A stretch of 64,000 bases of DNA from an uncultured Pseudoteredinibacter sp. (GCF_947500695.1 NZ_CANMSS010000001.1:558001-622000); one strand, 5' to 3'; positions 35,088 through 44,364 are shown, numbered from the stretch's first letter. Numbers and translations are program-made. The notes: a model not told the origin generated them from the letters alone.

Positions 35088-36281
35088 ATGAGAAAACAAG
35101 CCAGCTATCCCCTGCTTGGACTTGCAGCCATACTCAATTTAGCGGCCTGTACCCAGCAACATGGCCTAGGCCTGCCTGACAATGGCAATAATAGCGAGCG
35201 CCACTTTTTATACGGTAGCCAAGTTGACGTGCCAAACCACGTTTACGGTATCGAGCCCATGTGCAACGCCAGCTCCTTAAACAACCCGCGTAACTCTCCC
35301 CAGCAGAACAACAATGCGCCGAAATCCGTGCTAGGCCCTGGAGATCTAATCGAGATCGAAATAAGCCTGGATAAAGCACACTCAGGTCACTTTATCATTT
35401 CCGCTGATGGCTATTTGAAGTTAGCCATGATCGAACCCATTAAGGCCTCAGGCTTGAGCAGCGTCGAGCTACAACAGCAGCTAGAACTGGCCCTTATCAA
35501 AGGTTCTATCTACCAAGCCCACGCCCTGATGGTTGATGTGCGAGTCCTGCAATGGGCCGCAATCGATATTACGGTGCAAGGTTCTGTATTCGAGCCTGGT
35601 CGTGTTCGTATCAATGAAAAAAATAAAGAGCAGCAGGCCGAAAGTAAGTTGCTTGCTAGGGGTGACTTTGCACAAACTCGCTTGCTGTCTGAAGCATTAC
35701 GTGCAGCCTCCGGCGTAAGACCAGATGCGGATCTTAAAAATGTGCAGATCAGTCGCGGCGATTGGCGCTATCGTGTTGACGTTTCGGGAATCGTAGATGG
35801 CGGTGACTACCAAGATGTCGGTTTACAAGCTGGCGATAAAATTCATGTGCCGAGCACCGGCTGCATGCAGGAATACTTAATCCGCCCGAGCATGATCACG
35901 CCAAAAGGAATGCGTGTATTCCTCTCTAACCTCAGTGAAACCGCTTCTAACAATGCTAATGCGGCCGTGGGGCGATACAGCAGCAACCTACCCTATGGTT
36001 CACGTCTGCTGCATGCCGTCACCTCGGCTAACTGTGTTGGAGGCGCGAGCCTGAGTAACTCCTCTCGTAAAGTGATCCTAGCAAGCCGTAATCCATTTAC
36101 TGGAAAGACCCGCGTCTTAGAACGATCCGTCGAAGAACTTATTAGGCACCCAGGTAGAGACAGCCTCAACCCTTATCTAATGCCTAATGACGCTGTTGCC
36201 TGCTATGACTCTGACATAAGCAATGCTCGTTCATTAGCACGCTCTTTGTTAGACATATTGTCACCGATTAAATTGTTGTAA
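35088..36281 (+). CDS. Wza-like polysaccharide export lipoprotein
   Basis: A 397-residue outer-membrane export protein. Lipoprotein signal MRKQASYPLLGLAAILNLAA ends at lipidated C21 (LAAC). The Poly_export domain is recognised at LGPGDLIEIEISLDKAHSGHF and is followed by SLBB-like regions (ITVQGSVFEPGRVRI, then LQAGDKIHVPSTGC). An in-frame start 16 codons earlier exists, but ATG 35088 has GGAG at eight bases and begins the signal peptide. It heads the unit wza-wzz-wzy and has a sigma-54-type promoter just upstream. It would form the outer-membrane channel for the polymer. Confidence 0.88.
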   Translation: MRKQASYPLLGLAAILNLAACTQQHGLGLPDNGNNSERHFLYGSQVDVPNHVYGIEPMCNASSLNNPRNSPQQNNNAPKSVLGPGDLIEIEISLDKAHSGHFIISADGYLKLAMIEPIKASGLSSVELQQQLELALIKGSIYQAHALMVDVRVLQWAAIDITVQGSVFEPGRVRINEKNKEQQAESKLLARGDFAQTRLLSEALRAASGVRPDADLKNVQISRGDWRYRVDVSGIVDGGDYQDVGLQAGDKIHVPSTGCMQEYLIRPSMITPKGMRVFLSNLSETASNNANAAVGRYSSNLPYGSRLLHAVTSANCVGGASLSNSSRKVILASRNPFTGKTRVLERSVEELIRHPGRDSLNPYLMPNDAVACYDSDISNARSLARSLLDILSPIKLL

Positions 36282-36307
36282 AAGCCAAACAAATATTGAG
36301 AACTGAT

Positions 36308-37678
36308 ATGAAATCAAGCAAGAAACAGCTAAAGAAAAAGCAGGCAAGCCGCACTAAGCGTCGCTTGACTGTGCTGCTGTTTCTTGCCTTGAACATAATC
36401 CCAATATTGATGGTTGGACTGTATCTAATAAAGACACCGATTTTTCAAAGTAAAATGTCCATTCTTCTGCCGGGCAAAGGCAGCAATAGTAATGTAAAAC
36501 TAGAAAATGTTGGCCAGGTTAGTTCCAGTTCGAGCTCACCGTTCAGCCAGCAGTTTAATCCTAGAGCGAATTACAAATCGATTCTAGAAAGCCGAGATGT
36601 CGCCGAAAAAGTAAAGCGTCAACTTAATCTAGCTGAAGCCCCTGCTAGGCCCAAAGTTAAGCTATTGCAGCAAACTTCAATTATCGAGCTCGACATTCGA
36701 AGTGTTAATGCCGATCACAGCCAAGAACTCGCATGGGCTTACTTTTCTGCACTGCAAGAACGCTTATCGGAGCTGCGTGAGGATGAGTTAAAAAGACGCC
36801 AACAAAGCACACGCAAGGCCCTGTCTGTACAACTGAGTACGCTCAATGACAGTCGCTTGAAACTACTTAGTTTTCAGCAGCAATCCTTACTGCTAGACAA
36901 AAAAATGATGAGTGACCACCTCGCGTTAATTTCAGACACTCGCAGCAAAAAATCATCGCTAAGCGCCGAAATCAAGCGACTTGAGTACGAGGTGGATAGG
37001 CTCAGTAAGGATCTTGGCATTTCACCCTATATTGCTGCAAAAGCCCTTAATTTACAGTCTGATATCCGTTTCAACGTATATCTGGAAGAGCTGGCCATCA
37101 TTAACGTTAAATACAATGAGCATCGCGCTAAATTTGCTAAAAATCACCCAGAGATGCGCAAAGTTCAGCAACGTTACAGTACCGCTCGAGCCAATATTCG
37201 CAAACGTAGCGAAGAAATAGCTGGTGGGTTTTCAGCACAAATACTGCAAAACACTAATTTAGGATCAAGCAAACAGTTGGCATCACTATTTTCTAAGTTG
37301 CTCATGGATAATGCCGAGCTAGAGGGTCTCAATGCAGAATACGAACAGATCAAACTTAATGAACTTCGCCTACAAGACGAGTTAAAAATTCTGGCCCGTG
37401 AAGCTGCTGAGTTAGACCGTCTTGAACGGGAGTTTCAAAGAGCGGAAGCTGTTTATAATTCCGCGGCGGCGCGTCTAGAGCTTAACCAAAGTGATATTTA
37501 TGCGTCCTACCCTATTGTTCAACTACTCGCTGCACCGAGTATGGCTCTGAATCCAATCAGTCCTAATCCGATGATTGCCTTATTGGCCATTATTGCTGCG
37601 CTAGTTTTACTGAATTGCGGAGGGGTTTTGCTATGGCAAAGACAAGCCATTATTCAATTCTTATTGAAGAAAAACTGA
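36308..37678 (+). CDS. Wzz-like chain-length/co-polymerase protein without kinase domain
   Basis: A 456-residue inner-membrane protein: basic N-terminus, first helix at about 21-40, a long periplasmic coiled-coil part (about 140-380), and second helix near 424-444 with the PNPMIALLAI segment; SPNP before the last helix is typical of the family. There is no Walker A motif or tyrosine cluster after the second helix, so no Wzc-type kinase is fused, and none is encoded next to it. ATG 36308 is chosen over an upstream TTG. It is expected to set polymer length together with the Wzy-like protein. Confidence 0.85.
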   Translation: MKSSKKQLKKKQASRTKRRLTVLLFLALNIIPILMVGLYLIKTPIFQSKMSILLPGKGSNSNVKLENVGQVSSSSSSPFSQQFNPRANYKSILESRDVAEKVKRQLNLAEAPARPKVKLLQQTSIIELDIRSVNADHSQELAWAYFSALQERLSELREDELKRRQQSTRKALSVQLSTLNDSRLKLLSFQQQSLLLDKKMMSDHLALISDTRSKKSSLSAEIKRLEYEVDRLSKDLGISPYIAAKALNLQSDIRFNVYLEELAIINVKYNEHRAKFAKNHPEMRKVQQRYSTARANIRKRSEEIAGGFSAQILQNTNLGSSKQLASLFSKLLMDNAELEGLNAEYEQIKLNELRLQDELKILAREAAELDRLEREFQRAEAVYNSAAARLELNQSDIYASYPIVQLLAAPSMALNPISPNPMIALLAIIAALVLLNCGGVLLWQRQAIIQFLLKKN

Positions 37679-38916
37679 TCATTTATGCAATTCTAGCAAC
37701 CTGGCCAGCGTATATTTTTGGATTGCTATATCTATTGGGCTCAGTTATTGCCTGGGTACTATTGCTTATCGTAATGCTTCGCCTGTATATCGAGGGCCCT
37801 AAGCACTACCAACACTTATCTGTTTTGGTACTACTCTGGGCCTTAGGCATGTTATTACTGCTTATTTGTCTATTGATCGCGCATGGAGAGTGGCAACTGG
37901 GCGCGGCGAAAACAATTAAGTCCAGTTTTGGCTGGGCTAAGGGCTGGGCGCTATTCTCCCTGTTTATTGGTCTTGGCGCATTGCTGCCTTTAAATTTATC
38001 GAATATCAGCCGTGCTTGCTGCTGGCTTGCACTAATGGGCGGGCTTTATGCATTTGTATCGGTATTTGCCTTTATACTAAAACTGCCGCAGAGCTTATAC
38101 ATCTCTCCTTTGCAGTTTATGGGTGGTGGTGGTCCAGAGTTCTTTGATGTGCGTTTATACGGTATCAACCCAGAGACGGGCTGGCCACGCTGGTTTTTCT
38201 ATGCGCCTTGGGCCCCAGCTGGGGGGCTAGTCGCCAGCTTGCTGCTGATCATGTGTAGTCGCACAGAACATCGACCATTGAGATTTGCGGGAATGGCGAG
38301 CTGTATACTTATGATGATACTTTGCCAGTCTCGTGTCGCTTGGATCTTACTCGTTATTTGTGGGCCCCTTTATGTTTTTATGCGCTTGAGCGCGCGGCGT
38401 CCGATATATCTTTTACTTGCGGTCATTGCGCCGGTATTGCTGTTGTTTAGTGTTGAGGCTATAGAGCTTTTACAGACGACTATGGACGACATTAAGAATG
38501 CCCGACCAGACTCCACGAGAGTTCGTGCCGAGTTGGCGCAGATCGCCATCCAAAGCTGGCAGAATGACGCCTATTGGTTTGGCCATGGGATCGTAATCGC
38601 TGGACCTAAGAGCGTAGAGTTTATGCCTATTGGCTCGCACCACAGTTGGTATGGTCTGCTTTATGTTAAGGGACTAGTGGGCCTACTGGCATTTGCTTGC
38701 CCACTCATCATAACTGCACTCTATCTGCTCTGGCGTGCCCACGAAAATGCTGATATCTGCTGTGGCTTCGTACTCTGTTTTATACTCTGTATTTATAGTT
38801 TCACTGAAAATCTAGAAATCCTCGCCTATATAATCTGGCCCGCTTTGCTGTGGATTGGCGCAAGCCTAAAAATACCTTGGGCACCTCTGAATAATGGCTT
38901 TGGTGCTCAGGCCTAG
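37633..38916 (+). CDS. Wzy/O-antigen ligase-like polymerase
   Basis: A 427-residue membrane protein with about 11 helices and a large periplasmic loop, laid out like O-antigen ligase/polymerase (Wzy_C) proteins. The region around HGIVIAGPKSVEFMPIGSHH carries the typical GxxxxHNxxL-like segment in altered form (SHHSWYGLLYVKGLVG). ATG 37633 follows GGAGGGG at seven bases, so the gene begins 46 bases inside the Wzz-like gene: translational coupling. It would join repeat units delivered by the flippase encoded further on. Confidence 0.82.
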   Translation: MAKTSHYSILIEEKLIIYAILATWPAYIFGLLYLLGSVIAWVLLLIVMLRLYIEGPKHYQHLSVLVLLWALGMLLLLICLLIAHGEWQLGAAKTIKSSFGWAKGWALFSLFIGLGALLPLNLSNISRACCWLALMGGLYAFVSVFAFILKLPQSLYISPLQFMGGGGPEFFDVRLYGINPETGWPRWFFYAPWAPAGGLVASLLLIMCSRTEHRPLRFAGMASCILMMILCQSRVAWILLVICGPLYVFMRLSARRPIYLLLAVIAPVLLLFSVEAIELLQTTMDDIKNARPDSTRVRAELAQIAIQSWQNDAYWFGHGIVIAGPKSVEFMPIGSHHSWYGLLYVKGLVGLLAFACPLIITALYLLWRAHENADICCGFVLCFILCIYSFTENLEILAYIIWPALLWIGASLKIPWAPLNNGFGAQA

Positions 38917-38971
38917 TATCTGGGAGCTTTAAACCTCCGCTGAGCACTAACGCCATTATTCAGAGCTGCCC
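38879..38971. repeat. Long inverted repeat across the end of the wzy-like gene
   Basis: Outer arms of 20 bases, 38879-38898 and 38952-38971, match with one mismatch (core CTCTGAATAATGGC against GCCATTATTCAGAG). Inner arms GTGCTCAG and CTGAGCAC match perfectly, separated from the outer arms by four-base bulges on both sides. The whole can fold as one 93-nt hairpin that includes the last codons and the stop. No T-run follows. Confidence 0.8.
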
Positions 38972-39009
38972 TAGCTATCACTGAATCGATAAAAGTTGCC
39001 TTGAGCCAA

Positions 39010-39026
39010 TTTTGCAAAATGCAAAA
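39010..39026. promoter_or_regulatory. Dyad TTTTGCA-AAA-TGCAAAA, proposed enhancer site B
   Basis: Perfect 7-base arms, the best copy of the motif in the window, 114 bases upstream of the -24 box of the next transcription unit. Same sequence as site A at 34925. Confidence 0.62.
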
Positions 39027-39139
39027 TATTCCTAAACTGCAGTGAAATATGCTCTTGCAGGACCGTAGCTTTCCTTTGCCTCAGCAAAAAGATTTCATTT
39101 AATCCATATAAAACAGCAACTTACCAACACTCAATTTAC

Positions 39140-39155
39140 TGGTACAGCGATTGCA
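39140..39155 (+). promoter_or_regulatory. Sigma-54 promoter of exopolysaccharide unit 2
   Basis: TGGTACAGCGATTGCA fits TGGCACGNNNNTTGCW with two mismatches, both outside the invariant GG and GC. It lies 36 bases before the start of the pyruvyl transferase gene. Confidence 0.65.
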
Positions 39156-39191
39156 ATAACAGCTGTACGACTACAGAAATGGAGTGGTGTT

Positions 39192-40370
39192 ATGAATAAA
39201 GCATTCTTATTTGGCTACTATGGCATGCACAATGCAGGTGACAATGCCCTTCTGCTAGCCAGCGCCTGGGGCGCAAAGCGTTACTTCCAAGCTGAGCAAG
39301 TTACAGTCAATGCATGCCATGAACTCAAATTGCCACTACTCGGCTCTATTCCCTCGTTGATTAATGAGCATCAAGACTTTCCCGGACAGAATAGATTGCT
39401 GCAATACCGAGCTGCCTGGCAAAACAAGCACTTAATTTTCGGCGGCGGAAGTGTCTTTCATTGTGCCCGTGATATTCAACATATGCGTCATTTGTGCCGC
39501 ATTAACCAAGGGCGCAACTCCGCCTTAGGTGTTGGGCTCGGGCCTTTTAAAAATACTGCCGCTGAAAAAGAGTGTAAAAAGTTCTTAGAGCAATGTGATT
39601 TTGTTGGCGTTAGAGACCTGCAAAGTTATGAAATCGCTAAATCTCTATCTGTTAACGCGAATGTAGAATTAACTTTCGATCTCGCTGCGATACTAAGTGA
39701 AATCCCCAAGGCTGAGTTGCATCGCTGTTCGGAAACTCAAGCGAAACCTGGAGATAATAGCATTGTAGTAAATACCTCAGAGAAAGATAAACGACGTGGG
39801 ATTGCTGTTGCTCTATGCCCAGTTGAAAGACTCGGTGGCGACTATGCCGCTGAAACCTATCGCTTAAAAACCTTAGCGCGGAGCCTAGCCTTAATACACG
39901 CATTAACGGGTGAGCCTATCTATTTATTTGATTTTAATGGTCATCCTTCTCTGGGTGATAGCGCGGTTCACAAGCAGCTCAAAAACCTTATTCCCCAAGG
40001 TGTTCCCGTTATCTATTACTACTACCAAAGCAACCCCGCCTTGATAATAGAAAAATTTAAACAAATGCGTGTTGTTTTGGCTATGCGTTTGCATGCCGCT
40101 GTTTTTTCCTTTTTGGCTGAAACACCCTGCATCAATCTTTCCTACCACAGTAAATGTGATGGCTGGCATCAGCAAGTTAAGGCTCCAGCTCGATATCGCT
40201 TTGATGCATTTAAACTTAATGAAATGAGACTACAAAAAGAGCTGATTGACGGACTTGAGTATGGTTTTGACGGCGCGCAGCTTGCTATCTCGGATGCATT
40301 GAGAGCTTCTTTGAAAAACTTTGATCTTCGTTCAATCGCTATGGAGGATCTGCTATGCGTAAATCACTAA
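39192..40370 (+). CDS. Polysaccharide pyruvyl transferase family protein
   Basis: A 392-residue protein of the WcaK/CsaB/ExoV pyruvyl transferase family, which adds ketal-linked pyruvate to sugars from phosphoenolpyruvate. Seen: N-terminal FGYYGMHNAGDNALLLA, the glycine motif LIFGGGSVFH, LGVGLGPF and the C-terminal MRLHAAVFSFLAETPCINLSY. It starts unit 2 of the cluster behind a sigma-54-type promoter; GGAG lies before the ATG. Its end overlaps the following glycosyltransferase by 16 bases. The polymer is therefore probably pyruvylated and acidic (inference). Confidence 0.87.
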   Translation: MNKAFLFGYYGMHNAGDNALLLASAWGAKRYFQAEQVTVNACHELKLPLLGSIPSLINEHQDFPGQNRLLQYRAAWQNKHLIFGGGSVFHCARDIQHMRHLCRINQGRNSALGVGLGPFKNTAAEKECKKFLEQCDFVGVRDLQSYEIAKSLSVNANVELTFDLAAILSEIPKAELHRCSETQAKPGDNSIVVNTSEKDKRRGIAVALCPVERLGGDYAAETYRLKTLARSLALIHALTGEPIYLFDFNGHPSLGDSAVHKQLKNLIPQGVPVIYYYYQSNPALIIEKFKQMRVVLAMRLHAAVFSFLAETPCINLSYHSKCDGWHQQVKAPARYRFDAFKLNEMRLQKELIDGLEYGFDGAQLAISDALRASLKNFDLRSIAMEDLLCVNH

Positions 40371-41395
40371 GCATTAGTGTGGTAATACCCTTGTACAATA
40401 AAGCTGAGGAAGTTATTGCCACTCTTGAATCGGCAATGAAACAAGATCGTGCAGCCGACGAAGTTATTATTGTTGATGATGGATCTACAGATTCTTCCTT
40501 TGAAGTTGTCAGCGCCTATATTTCCAGCTTAGCTAGTAACCAAAAAGACGCCATAAATCTTGTTAGGCAACATAATCAAGGCGTTTCGGCTGCTAGAAAC
40601 CACGGCATTGAACTAGCCAATAGCGAGTACATTGCCTTTTTGGATGCTGATGATGTTTGGCTGCCCCAGTTTTTAAGTCAGATTGAACAACTATATTTTG
40701 AAAGCCATTCAAGTGAATTTCTTGCTACAGCCTATCAATATCAGCTTGGTAAGCTTGATTACCAGGCTGCTAAATTTCGCTATGGTCGCAATGCTGATTT
40801 AGAAAACTATTTTGATATGGTGGCTGAAGGAGATCTTCCTTTTAATGCTTCAAGTGTTTGTATCGCTAAGGCCTTATTACTCAAGCTAGGTGGCTTTCCG
40901 CTTGGCCAGCGTATGGGCGAGGATCAGGAGCTGTGGCAGCGAGCGGCATTGTGTGGCCGTATCGCCTATTCGCCTCTACGCTTAAGCGTATACCGTTTGG
41001 AAGCGGATAATCGTGCCTGTGAACAAAAACCTGAAACCCAGGAGTGTCAGTACAGCCAGCAGTTGCTAGATATAGCTAGCCATGATGGCTTGCAAGATAG
41101 TCTGCGTGACAGTTTGCTTTCTTGTACAGCCACGCACCTTAGACATTTAGCTAAGCTCAATATTGATGCTGCTTGTTTTGATCAAGCTAAGAGTTTGCTC
41201 GTCAGTAGTTTAGAGAGAAAATTTACTTTTAAGAGCTTGTTGTATCTGCTTTTTTGCCATGCTTTTTTGTACAAACAAGGGCTAAAGGCTTGGTTCTGCA
41301 AGATAGTTGAATTGAGGAAAACCGAGAAGAATTCGCAGCTGTCGCAGCTACGGTATAAAAAGCGCTGGAGAGGTAGTTTGGATCAGCTTTATTAA
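40355..41395 (+). CDS. Family 2 glycosyltransferase
   Basis: A 346-residue GT-A enzyme. N-terminal VVIPLYNKAEEVIATLESAM, nucleotide-binding DEVIIVDDGSTDSS, GVSAARNHGIE and the metal motif FLDADDVW are all present; the acceptor side includes GQRMGEDQELWQR. It overlaps the pyruvyl transferase gene, so the two are made together. The transferred sugar cannot be told. The gene ends about 50 bases before a MITE-like element. Confidence 0.9.
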   Translation: MRKSLSISVVIPLYNKAEEVIATLESAMKQDRAADEVIIVDDGSTDSSFEVVSAYISSLASNQKDAINLVRQHNQGVSAARNHGIELANSEYIAFLDADDVWLPQFLSQIEQLYFESHSSEFLATAYQYQLGKLDYQAAKFRYGRNADLENYFDMVAEGDLPFNASSVCIAKALLLKLGGFPLGQRMGEDQELWQRAALCGRIAYSPLRLSVYRLEADNRACEQKPETQECQYSQQLLDIASHDGLQDSLRDSLLSCTATHLRHLAKLNIDAACFDQAKSLLVSSLERKFTFKSLLYLLFCHAFLYKQGLKAWFCKIVELRKTEKNSQLSQLRYKKRWRGSLDQLY

Positions 41396-41443
41396 TCAAC
41401 AGTACTTATAGGCTTTTTGTACTTCTAGGTAAATATCCAGCCC

Positions 41444-41665
41444 CCAGCTTGGAGGAGCGATTTTCCGTTCCGACGCTGCATGGACTCGCTACATCCAGTT
41501 GCTCACCCTTCGGGCAAGCCCTATTCTGCTCCTCGCAGAATAGTCATGCAGCCACCCGTTCCGTGGATTCGCGCCATCCGGGCGCTCAGCCTTCGGCCAA
41601 GCCCAAAACTTCTCCGAGAGATTTTGTCAGGAGCCTAGTCACTCCAAATCGATCCCCCAAGCTGG
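41444..41665. mobile_element. 222-bp MITE-like element with 20-bp terminal inverted repeats
   Basis: The left end CCAGCTTGGAGGAGCGATTT matches the reverse complement of the right end in 18 of 20 positions. Inside are two related 41-base units (41481-41521 and 41564-41604; both run TGGA-TCGC...CATCC...GCTCA-CCTTCGG-CAAGCCC) each followed by a hairpin (41522-41542 TATTCTGC/GCAGAATA, and 41605-41625). It is clearly more GC-rich than its surroundings. No target duplication was seen and no protein is encoded. It lies between convergent glycosyltransferase genes. Confidence 0.7.
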
Positions 41666-41975
41666 CGTCTTCTCTATGTGGCCAAATTGAGATTTTTTTA
41701 CTTGTTATACTAACGATGAACGATTCCGTTATTGCTCATCATAAAACTTTACTCCAACACAACTCTCGCTGCTGAAGCTCAATATATTGGTTTTCATTAA
41801 TCGATAAATATAATTTGGAACTAGATAATGCTCTAGGGATAGTTGTACAAGCCCGAATTCAACACACTCGAGGCTTGAGTGGAACCCAACTCTACACTAA
41901 TTGTCGAGATAACAGATTAAACGAGGGCTATTTTAGGTGCCTATCAAGTAGCCAGGCACCTATTTACATTGGGTT
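41666..41975. other. Intergenic, one hairpin
   Basis: About 310 AT-rich bases. AGGTGCCT (41935-41942) and AGGCACCT (41954-41961) form a hairpin with short A/T flanks just after the end of the minus-strand glycosyltransferase gene; it may terminate that transcript. Nothing else could be supported. Confidence 0.4.
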
Positions 41976-42986
41976 CTATGCACCACTTGATTTCATATTA
42001 GAAAAGGCTAAAGACTTCACCTTTTCAAAAACAACACCAGGCAGATAAGATGCTATTACACCGGCGAGCGTCATTAGTGTGCGTATCGGCTCTTGGATGA
42101 TGATCTTGCTATTACAGGCTATTGCTTTAATAAATAGCACGGTTGCTTTAAGGCTTTCTTGATTCATAACCGCACGCCTTGCCAGGTAGCGTAGTTGATA
42201 GGCCCTGGCCAAGGGGTAATAGCGATTAAAAAACTTCTTATGCTTTTGCTTAAGTTTGGCAACTGCAGATTCCCAGCTAGCCAGTTGCTTGGAAACATTA
42301 CCTGATAAACCCTGCTGATTTACACGGTAGAATGTTAAGGCTTGCCTTAGTCCCTGTACCTCCCATTGTGTTTGTAAGGCAAGACGTAGCCAGCAATCTA
42401 CATCTTCAGACTGTCGTAGATCTTCATCAAAGTATTGTAATTGGCTGGGCTTGGCACTGTTGGGGTTGAAGAATGCAATCTGATTTAATGCGGCTCTTCG
42501 TAAAACAGCAGCTGAGCCATTGCCTACTGGATTACGGCAAAATACATCGGCCGCGCTAATATTGCTTAATTTAGGATACTGGCCAATGCCTAGAGCTTGA
42601 TCAAGCTCATCGACAAACAGAGATGCGCTATAGCTCAGTCCTAACTTAGGGTTCTGTAGGAAGTGTTCATGATGCAGTTTGAGCTTGTCTTGATGCCAAA
42701 AATCATCAGAGTCTAGGAATGCTATGTAGATACCACGACTATAGCGGATGCCTGTATTACGCGCGGCAGCCAGTCCGCTATTCGCTTGCTGAACTAATCG
42801 AATTCTTCCATCTTGGTATCGATTGAGCTTTGCGAGCGTTTTGTCGGTGCAACCATCGTCAACGCAAATGATTTCAAAGTCTTTATAGCTTTGATTTAGC
42901 AGTGAGTCTAAGCAGCACTCAATATAGTCCTCGACGTTATACATAGGCACGACGACTGAAAATACTGGACGTTTACTATTATTCAT
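41976..42986 (-). CDS. Family 2 glycosyltransferase
   Basis: A 336-residue GT-A enzyme. Seen: FSVVVPMYNVEDYIECCLDS, FEIICVDDGCTDKT, GLAAARNTGI and the metal motif FLDSDDFW, and the likely base region LRQSEDVDCWLR. Start ATG 42986 has AGGAGG eight bases upstream, better than the more distant in-frame start at 43025. It overlaps the flippase gene end by eight bases, so the two genes form one minus-strand unit (unit 3). Donor and acceptor sugars unknown. Confidence 0.9.
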   Translation of the reverse strand: MNNSKRPVFSVVVPMYNVEDYIECCLDSLLNQSYKDFEIICVDDGCTDKTLAKLNRYQDGRIRLVQQANSGLAAARNTGIRYSRGIYIAFLDSDDFWHQDKLKLHHEHFLQNPKLGLSYSASLFVDELDQALGIGQYPKLSNISAADVFCRNPVGNGSAAVLRRAALNQIAFFNPNSAKPSQLQYFDEDLRQSEDVDCWLRLALQTQWEVQGLRQALTFYRVNQQGLSGNVSKQLASWESAVAKLKQKHKKFFNRYYPLARAYQLRYLARRAVMNQESLKATVLFIKAIACNSKIIIQEPIRTLMTLAGVIASYLPGVVFEKVKSLAFSNMKSSGA

Positions 42987-44250
42987 AATGGCCTCCTGGC
43001 ATTTTGTTGAAATATAAATAGGCAATTAGTGCAATCATCAAAAGAAAGCTCATAAGCCCTAGCCCGATAACAAAGGCTTGAGCGAAGGAATAGGCGGAAT
43101 CAAAGTAGTTGAATTGCAACAATGCACATAGGCTTAGCAGGCCAGCGCTTTGTAATAGAGCTTCCCATTTAAAGTAATTTAGGCAGCGAATAATCAATAA
43201 GCTGCAATCAAGCAGCAATAGAGCTACGCTGGCATAGCAGAGTAGACTCACTAGTTTTACAGCCCCCTGCCATGCCTCACCAAAAAGTAGCGGCACATAT
43301 AAGGGCGCTAACAGAGATTGCAACACGAAAAAACTGCTAGTGATTAGACAAAGTCCATAGCTACGCCAAATCGATGAAAAACCTTCATTGCGGGAAAATT
43401 CTTTAGCTAAATAAGGATGAATAGCTCTTAGGAAAGCATTGCCCAGTGATTGGGCAATACCAATTGCTGCATTACGAGCGAAGCTATAAAAACCGAAAGC
43501 CTCAGGCCCAAGTACTCTTGCTGCAATAAATACATCACAACTTAGGCGAAATTGTTTCGCGAGTTCCGAACCAAAAACGGGGATAGCTTGGCGTAAGAGT
43601 TTGTGTGCTAGATTTGCTTTGAACCTAGCTTCAATATTATCTTCGCTATAGCGATAGAATAGAAAACACCACATCGCTGCGGAAGCCAACTTTGCAAATA
43701 CTATGCACCATGCGGATTGCAGGTAAAAGGCTAAGAATGCACAACTTAGATCTTCTACAACAACAGAACTGGTGCTAAGAACAGCGAAACGTTTTAGCTG
43801 TTGACGACGATGCATTAGATTTACACGCACCATAACCAATGGATAAAGCAAGTGGGCAAGCGCACTGTACTTTAGAAGCGTTGCTGCCTCCAATTGATTA
43901 AAATAGCTGCCGATAACGTTGGCCAATTGCCACTGGAGAATCATCGTAATAATAGCGATACCCCAGTTTAGGCTGGCAGCCTGCTGGGCTATCCAAAGTA
44001 GATCTCGCTGTTTGCATTGGATAATGAGCAGGCCGCCAGATAGCTTGGAAAGGCTTCGGAAACTCTCATGACAAATCGCGACAAACACCATTGTGCCATA
44101 GGCCTCGACCCCCAGTGCCCTCGCGATCACGATTATACTGAGCAAGCGACTAATACGATGAACCCCTTCTGCACTCAGCAGTGATAAGAGGTTCTGTAAC
44201 AAGCGACGATTGCTTTTGTCTAGCCGTTTAAAGGCTGCCGATAGATCCAT
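42979..44250 (-). CDS. Wzx-like polysaccharide flippase (MOP superfamily)
   Basis: A 423-residue membrane protein with about 12 helices, of the polysaccharide-transport branch of the MOP superfamily. Typical pieces are SAEGVHRISRLLSIIVIARALGVEAYG in the first helices and VFGSELAKQFRLSCDVFIAARVLGPEAFGFYSFARN in the middle. It would flip lipid-linked repeat units to the periplasm for the Wzy-like polymerase. ATG 44250 with AGGAG at seven bases is chosen over a TTG two codons earlier. First gene of unit 3. Confidence 0.85.
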   Translation of the reverse strand: MDLSAAFKRLDKSNRRLLQNLLSLLSAEGVHRISRLLSIIVIARALGVEAYGTMVFVAICHESFRSLSKLSGGLLIIQCKQRDLLWIAQQAASLNWGIAIITMILQWQLANVIGSYFNQLEAATLLKYSALAHLLYPLVMVRVNLMHRRQQLKRFAVLSTSSVVVEDLSCAFLAFYLQSAWCIVFAKLASAAMWCFLFYRYSEDNIEARFKANLAHKLLRQAIPVFGSELAKQFRLSCDVFIAARVLGPEAFGFYSFARNAAIGIAQSLGNAFLRAIHPYLAKEFSRNEGFSSIWRSYGLCLITSSFFVLQSLLAPLYVPLLFGEAWQGAVKLVSLLCYASVALLLLDCSLLIIRCLNYFKWEALLQSAGLLSLCALLQFNYFDSAYSFAQAFVIGLGLMSFLLMIALIAYLYFNKMPGGHYE

Positions 44251-44274
44251 ACCCAATCTCCTTTTGTAGGGTAT

Positions 44275-44290
44275 TTCAATATTCGGGCCA
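44275..44290 (-). promoter_or_regulatory. Weak sigma-54-like promoter of exopolysaccharide unit 3
   Basis: On the minus strand TGGCCCGAATATTGAA fits TGGCACGNNNNTTGCW in 14 of the positions that matter except one in each box; the -12 C is replaced by A. It lies 25 bases before the flippase start, which is close but workable. Confidence 0.4.
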
Positions 44291-44364
44291 ATCTAGATAG
44301 TTGCTGTAAGTGCTTGATTATTATAGAGGTGCAGGGGTTTTACAGCTGGGGTACGAATTCGTTT

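Noticed and set aside
41449-41775. Plus-strand open frame of 108 codons
   Set aside because: It runs through the hairpins and duplicated units of the MITE-like element and has no protein-like features.
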